From assembly GCA_964035795.1 (NCBI GenBank), contig OZ038322.1:3506264-3570263 (forward strand): a stretch of DNA of 64,000 nt, given 5' to 3'. Made by a program: the position numbers and the translations under genes. The DNA comes from Pterobdella sp. o SKG-2022. Its lineage: Eukaryota > Annelida > Clitellata > Hirudinida > Piscicolidae. The notes beneath the pieces are model-generated. The model was not told the origin of the DNA, did no database searches, and saw nothing but the letters and a program-made list of their open reading frames with translations. This document shows positions 60,409-64,000 of the stretch, piece after piece (the stretch's first letter is position 1; the number at the start of each line of letters is the position of its first letter).

Positions 60409-63400
60409 GATTTAAATACAAGAGTTATTTACTACTTTCAAACTATGCAAAAAAAACTAGCATATAATTAATATTATGTGTGGTTGCTCAAGTAGACTGA
60501 TTTACAACTTCGCCATATTTCTACCTTTCAATTCTCCCCATTTAACTTACGCAATCATGCTAAATACCTTTGCTAATTATTTCTCTTACTGCATTTTAAA
60601 CTATTTTTGAAAAAAGTTTTTAAACGAATCACTCACGTTCTTGTTGTGTCATCAGCAGAATTTTACACCAAACTTCATCAACATTAATGATATGATCCAA
60701 ATGATTCAGTGTCAGCAGTTGTTCATACAGCAGTCATTCTGTTAATTATCAGCGTCAATCTCAACCTTCGAAAATTTTCCTACTTCACTTATCAAATCGA
60801 ATTAATTTTAATCAAAACACTTGACATGAAAATAGTTAATTCAATGACAATAATGGAATAACTTCAAAAAGTGAAAACACTGAAACGGCAAACTGATAAG
60901 TCTTATATACACTGCTTCTTTCAATTCTAAACACTTTATTAATATAATAAGAAATCTTAACTTTCCAATTATTTAGTTCATAGCAACATGCCAATCATTT
61001 TTTATTCCGCCAATCAGAAACAAGCATGGTAAATAAAACCTCTTTGTGATAGGCCGATGGAGAATCAAGAAATTAATCAATAATTACCTTAACAAGGATG
61101 AAAATATTAAATCCCGCCCAATAATTATGAAGCTCTCTGCGATTGGCTGACGCTTTAACTCTCTAAACAATTAAACTTTCCGTTTCTGTATTAATCTTTC
61201 AATAGACCTTGCGATACCAGTTCTATCAAATGAACAATCATATGTAACTTTCTCCATTCTTAAAAATTTTAAATAATAAATTTATCGTTTAATTTATTTT
61301 CATATTTTTTCGAAAAATAATTTTTTTGCAAATTGCTTTTATTTCCACAATAAAACTTTTTCAAAGATTTGAATTCTTGGCTCCTTCATGAAATCTACCA
61401 TTACAGCCCACATCACCACTATAACACATACATCCACGCATAAACACTCTTTAATAAAGTAGAAAAATAAAAAGCGTATTTTTTAGAGCGGAAAAGGCAA
61501 AGGTGAAGAAGAATCATAAATAAGAAGATGACGTAGGAAGGATGATTGGGTCGTAGTGAAGAAGTTGTCTCAAATGGGCAAATTAAAAAATTTCAATGAA
61601 CAATTGCTATAATCAAAAAGTTGAGTTTGTTCTAATAATTGATAAAATTGATTGCGATTGAAATTTTTCTAAAAACAATACTTTAATGTTTTAAAATTCA
61701 AATTGAGATTAAGTTAATTATACGATTTTATGTTTAATTGTTATCGAAGAGTACTTTCAAATCATATAAATAATTTAACAACAAAAATTAAATTTTAAAA
61801 TTTATATTGATGGGAATGTAATGAGGTTTTAGAATATTTAAATGTGAAACTTAATTGAGAGGCATGTATCATGGAGAAATAAGTGGAATAAAGAGGCGAG
61901 TATCGAATGACATGTACTTTCAAAGAAACTTGAGATGTATGAAAACAAAGTTCAGAGTTTATTATTTTGTTATAGTCGAGTAAGTTATTCATATTTCTCG
62001 ACAATTTATCCAAAGAAAATTGAATTGAATTTGCACAAAAGAATACAAAAAAGAAAAAAAGAACACAAAAGCACGCATAATGGGAAGGTATCGAGTGAGA
62101 TAATTGCTTGACCCCCGTTAAACACCATAAAAGAATATTCCTTATTTGGGAACTTTGACTCACGAAGGCAGGCAAGCATACACCGTGATAACCGCGCGAT
62201 CTGCAAGCACATCAATCAAAAGAGTTTTGCAAGAGTCCTTTTTGTCCCTTTCAAGAGCATTCTACATTGAATTTTCATTCATTCAATTGTGCAGCTTATA
62301 AAAAGTATTTTAAACATATGGTTAAATAAACTTTTTGAAGGTTTGTTACAAATAAAATTTTTATGAGCTTTGATAATGGGAGGGAAAGCGAGACCACAAA
62401 CAAATTATCACCTAAAAGCCTTAAATAATTCCCAATTGTTTCAATAAATTATAATGTTTCAAATACTGGTGTGTATTATGATAACTTGCTGAACTCCACA
62501 CAATTTATGACTTGTCAAACATTTCATATAACACCACTCCAATCTAAACAGTTCTTCTGATTACTTGTAATAACATTTTTGTTTCATTTTTTCAGACATT
62601 TATTTCAAGTACAGACTCGATAACAGTCTAGAGAGTATCGAAGATGGTTCTACAGTTGAACATCGTATAGGTATACTAGGACTTATAAAATTTTCACCTC
62701 AAAATTTCTTGAAGACAAAGTTTGAAAACACTCCAATAGAACTTTTTTTGTCCCGTTCCAAGCAATGTGAGATAAGTGCCTGGTTGTAGGTAACGGATTA
62801 AAGTTGGCTTATGAAAAGTGTGAAAAACTTCTTTATTTGATAAAAGCTGTTCACTTGAGCTTGGAGCGTTGAGAGGGTTGAGTGAGAAAGTTTTGAAGGG
62901 CTAAGTAAGTAAAGTTGTGTTTGATAATTCTTTCAATAGATGTATGCTGGTCAGGAGGAGTATAGCAATTGTCACAACATTATGATCATTCATAAAGGAA
63001 AAGTTTATAAAGAATTTTGAAGTTAGAACTAGCCACGATGACATGAAACTTTTGGGTTCTTTAGAGGTCATGGCGTAAGATAGATTCCGAAGTCAATAAA
63101 TTTTCAATATCAATTTTTTTATGCTGTTTTGAAAGATAAAAAAATGAAATTTGCAAGAAATTTTTGTGTCGTGAAATTAGGAAAAAAAGTAATATGGAAA
63201 ATTACAACAAAAGTTCAAAAAAAATTTGAAAAAATGGTAAATCAATTTAACTCAAAAGTTTACCGCATAAAAAGATTTAAATTTTCTCTTATAAATATAT
63301 TTTTAATACAACGATAAAGCCTTAAAAATGGCTTATATAATTAACAAGGCAATATGAACAGTGGTTTATATACAACTTAATACAGAAAAATATATTTAAA

Positions 63401-63770
63401 CATCACAAAAAAATAATGATGATATAATTTCGTTACTGATAATTGTATTGATACGAACGAAAACAATGCAGATAATGGTGATGAATGGACATCGTAAGCA
63501 AAATAACAGCGCAGCCAAGTGATGATGTGTTAATGACAAAATTTCGATAAGTATTTGAAACGATTTTTATATAATAATAGCGCATTCTGCAGTGATTAAT
63601 AGCGTTTTGAAGGAAACAATCAAAGGATTACAGAGAATTAAGCGTTTAACTGTTCCTATTATTCCTTGAAGGGAGTAGATCTAGTTATTCGAAAACATTA
63701 GTAATACTTTTCAAAAGCAAAAAAAATAATTTATTCATAATAAAATAATTTTATAGTTAGTTGAATAGAT
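60409..63770. other. Msx upstream region
   Basis: The 5' flank of Msx. A GC-balanced stretch at 60980-61160 contains CGCCAATCAGAAA and GCGATTGGCTGACG, a pair of inverted CCAAT boxes, which would suit a promoter or enhancer. Further right the sequence is AT-rich with no supported gene up to the terminal repeat. Confidence 0.4.

Positions 63771-64000
<230 letters not shown>

Overview
The window is AT-rich animal nuclear DNA, probably from an invertebrate. The evidence is GT-AG introns in most genes, a tRNA-derived SINE family, non-LTR retrotransposon fragments, two NK-type homeobox genes and very long simple repeats. I cannot name the phylum from the sequence alone. One 200-base run of N (4755-4954) is an assembly gap.

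Layout from left to right. Positions 1-3072 (minus strand) hold the 5' half of an Ajuba/LIMD1/WTIP-type LIM gene that runs off the left edge. Positions 4988-8464 and 12225-15157 (plus strand) hold two tandem secreted M14A procarboxypeptidase genes. I could follow both exon by exon, and both give 408-residue proteins. The first has Asp and the second Arg at the specificity position (bovine CPA1 residue 255), which predicts carboxypeptidase B-like and carboxypeptidase O-like activity. Between them lie one relic carboxypeptidase exon and degenerate LINE/SINE debris. Positions 16049-18203 (plus) hold an Hmx (Nkx5) homeobox gene, followed by a strong 80-nt hairpin. Two identical tRNA-Pro(UGG) genes lie near 20 kb.

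From 20.4 to 53.5 kb the window is mostly gene desert. It holds a 16-bp minisatellite of about 1 kb, an intronless pyridoxal kinase gene (34956-35891) with a 1-kb minisatellite starting about 45 bases past its stop codon, a truncated RTE-like retrotransposon, and several tetranucleotide arrays. It also holds a pure (ACT)n tract of about 984 bases. Positions 53560-60408 (minus) hold an Msx homeobox gene with the classical two-exon structure and a 5.3-kb intron. The window ends inside a (TAGA)n array.

Functionally the carboxypeptidases form a local digestive-type pair that would remove complementary C-terminal residues. Hmx and Msx are both members of the ancestral NK homeobox group, and their separation of about 35 kb looks like a surviving piece of NK-cluster linkage. 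The GC-balanced islands in the desert between them are candidate regulatory elements for these genes. I found no CRISPR array, operon or other prokaryotic feature.
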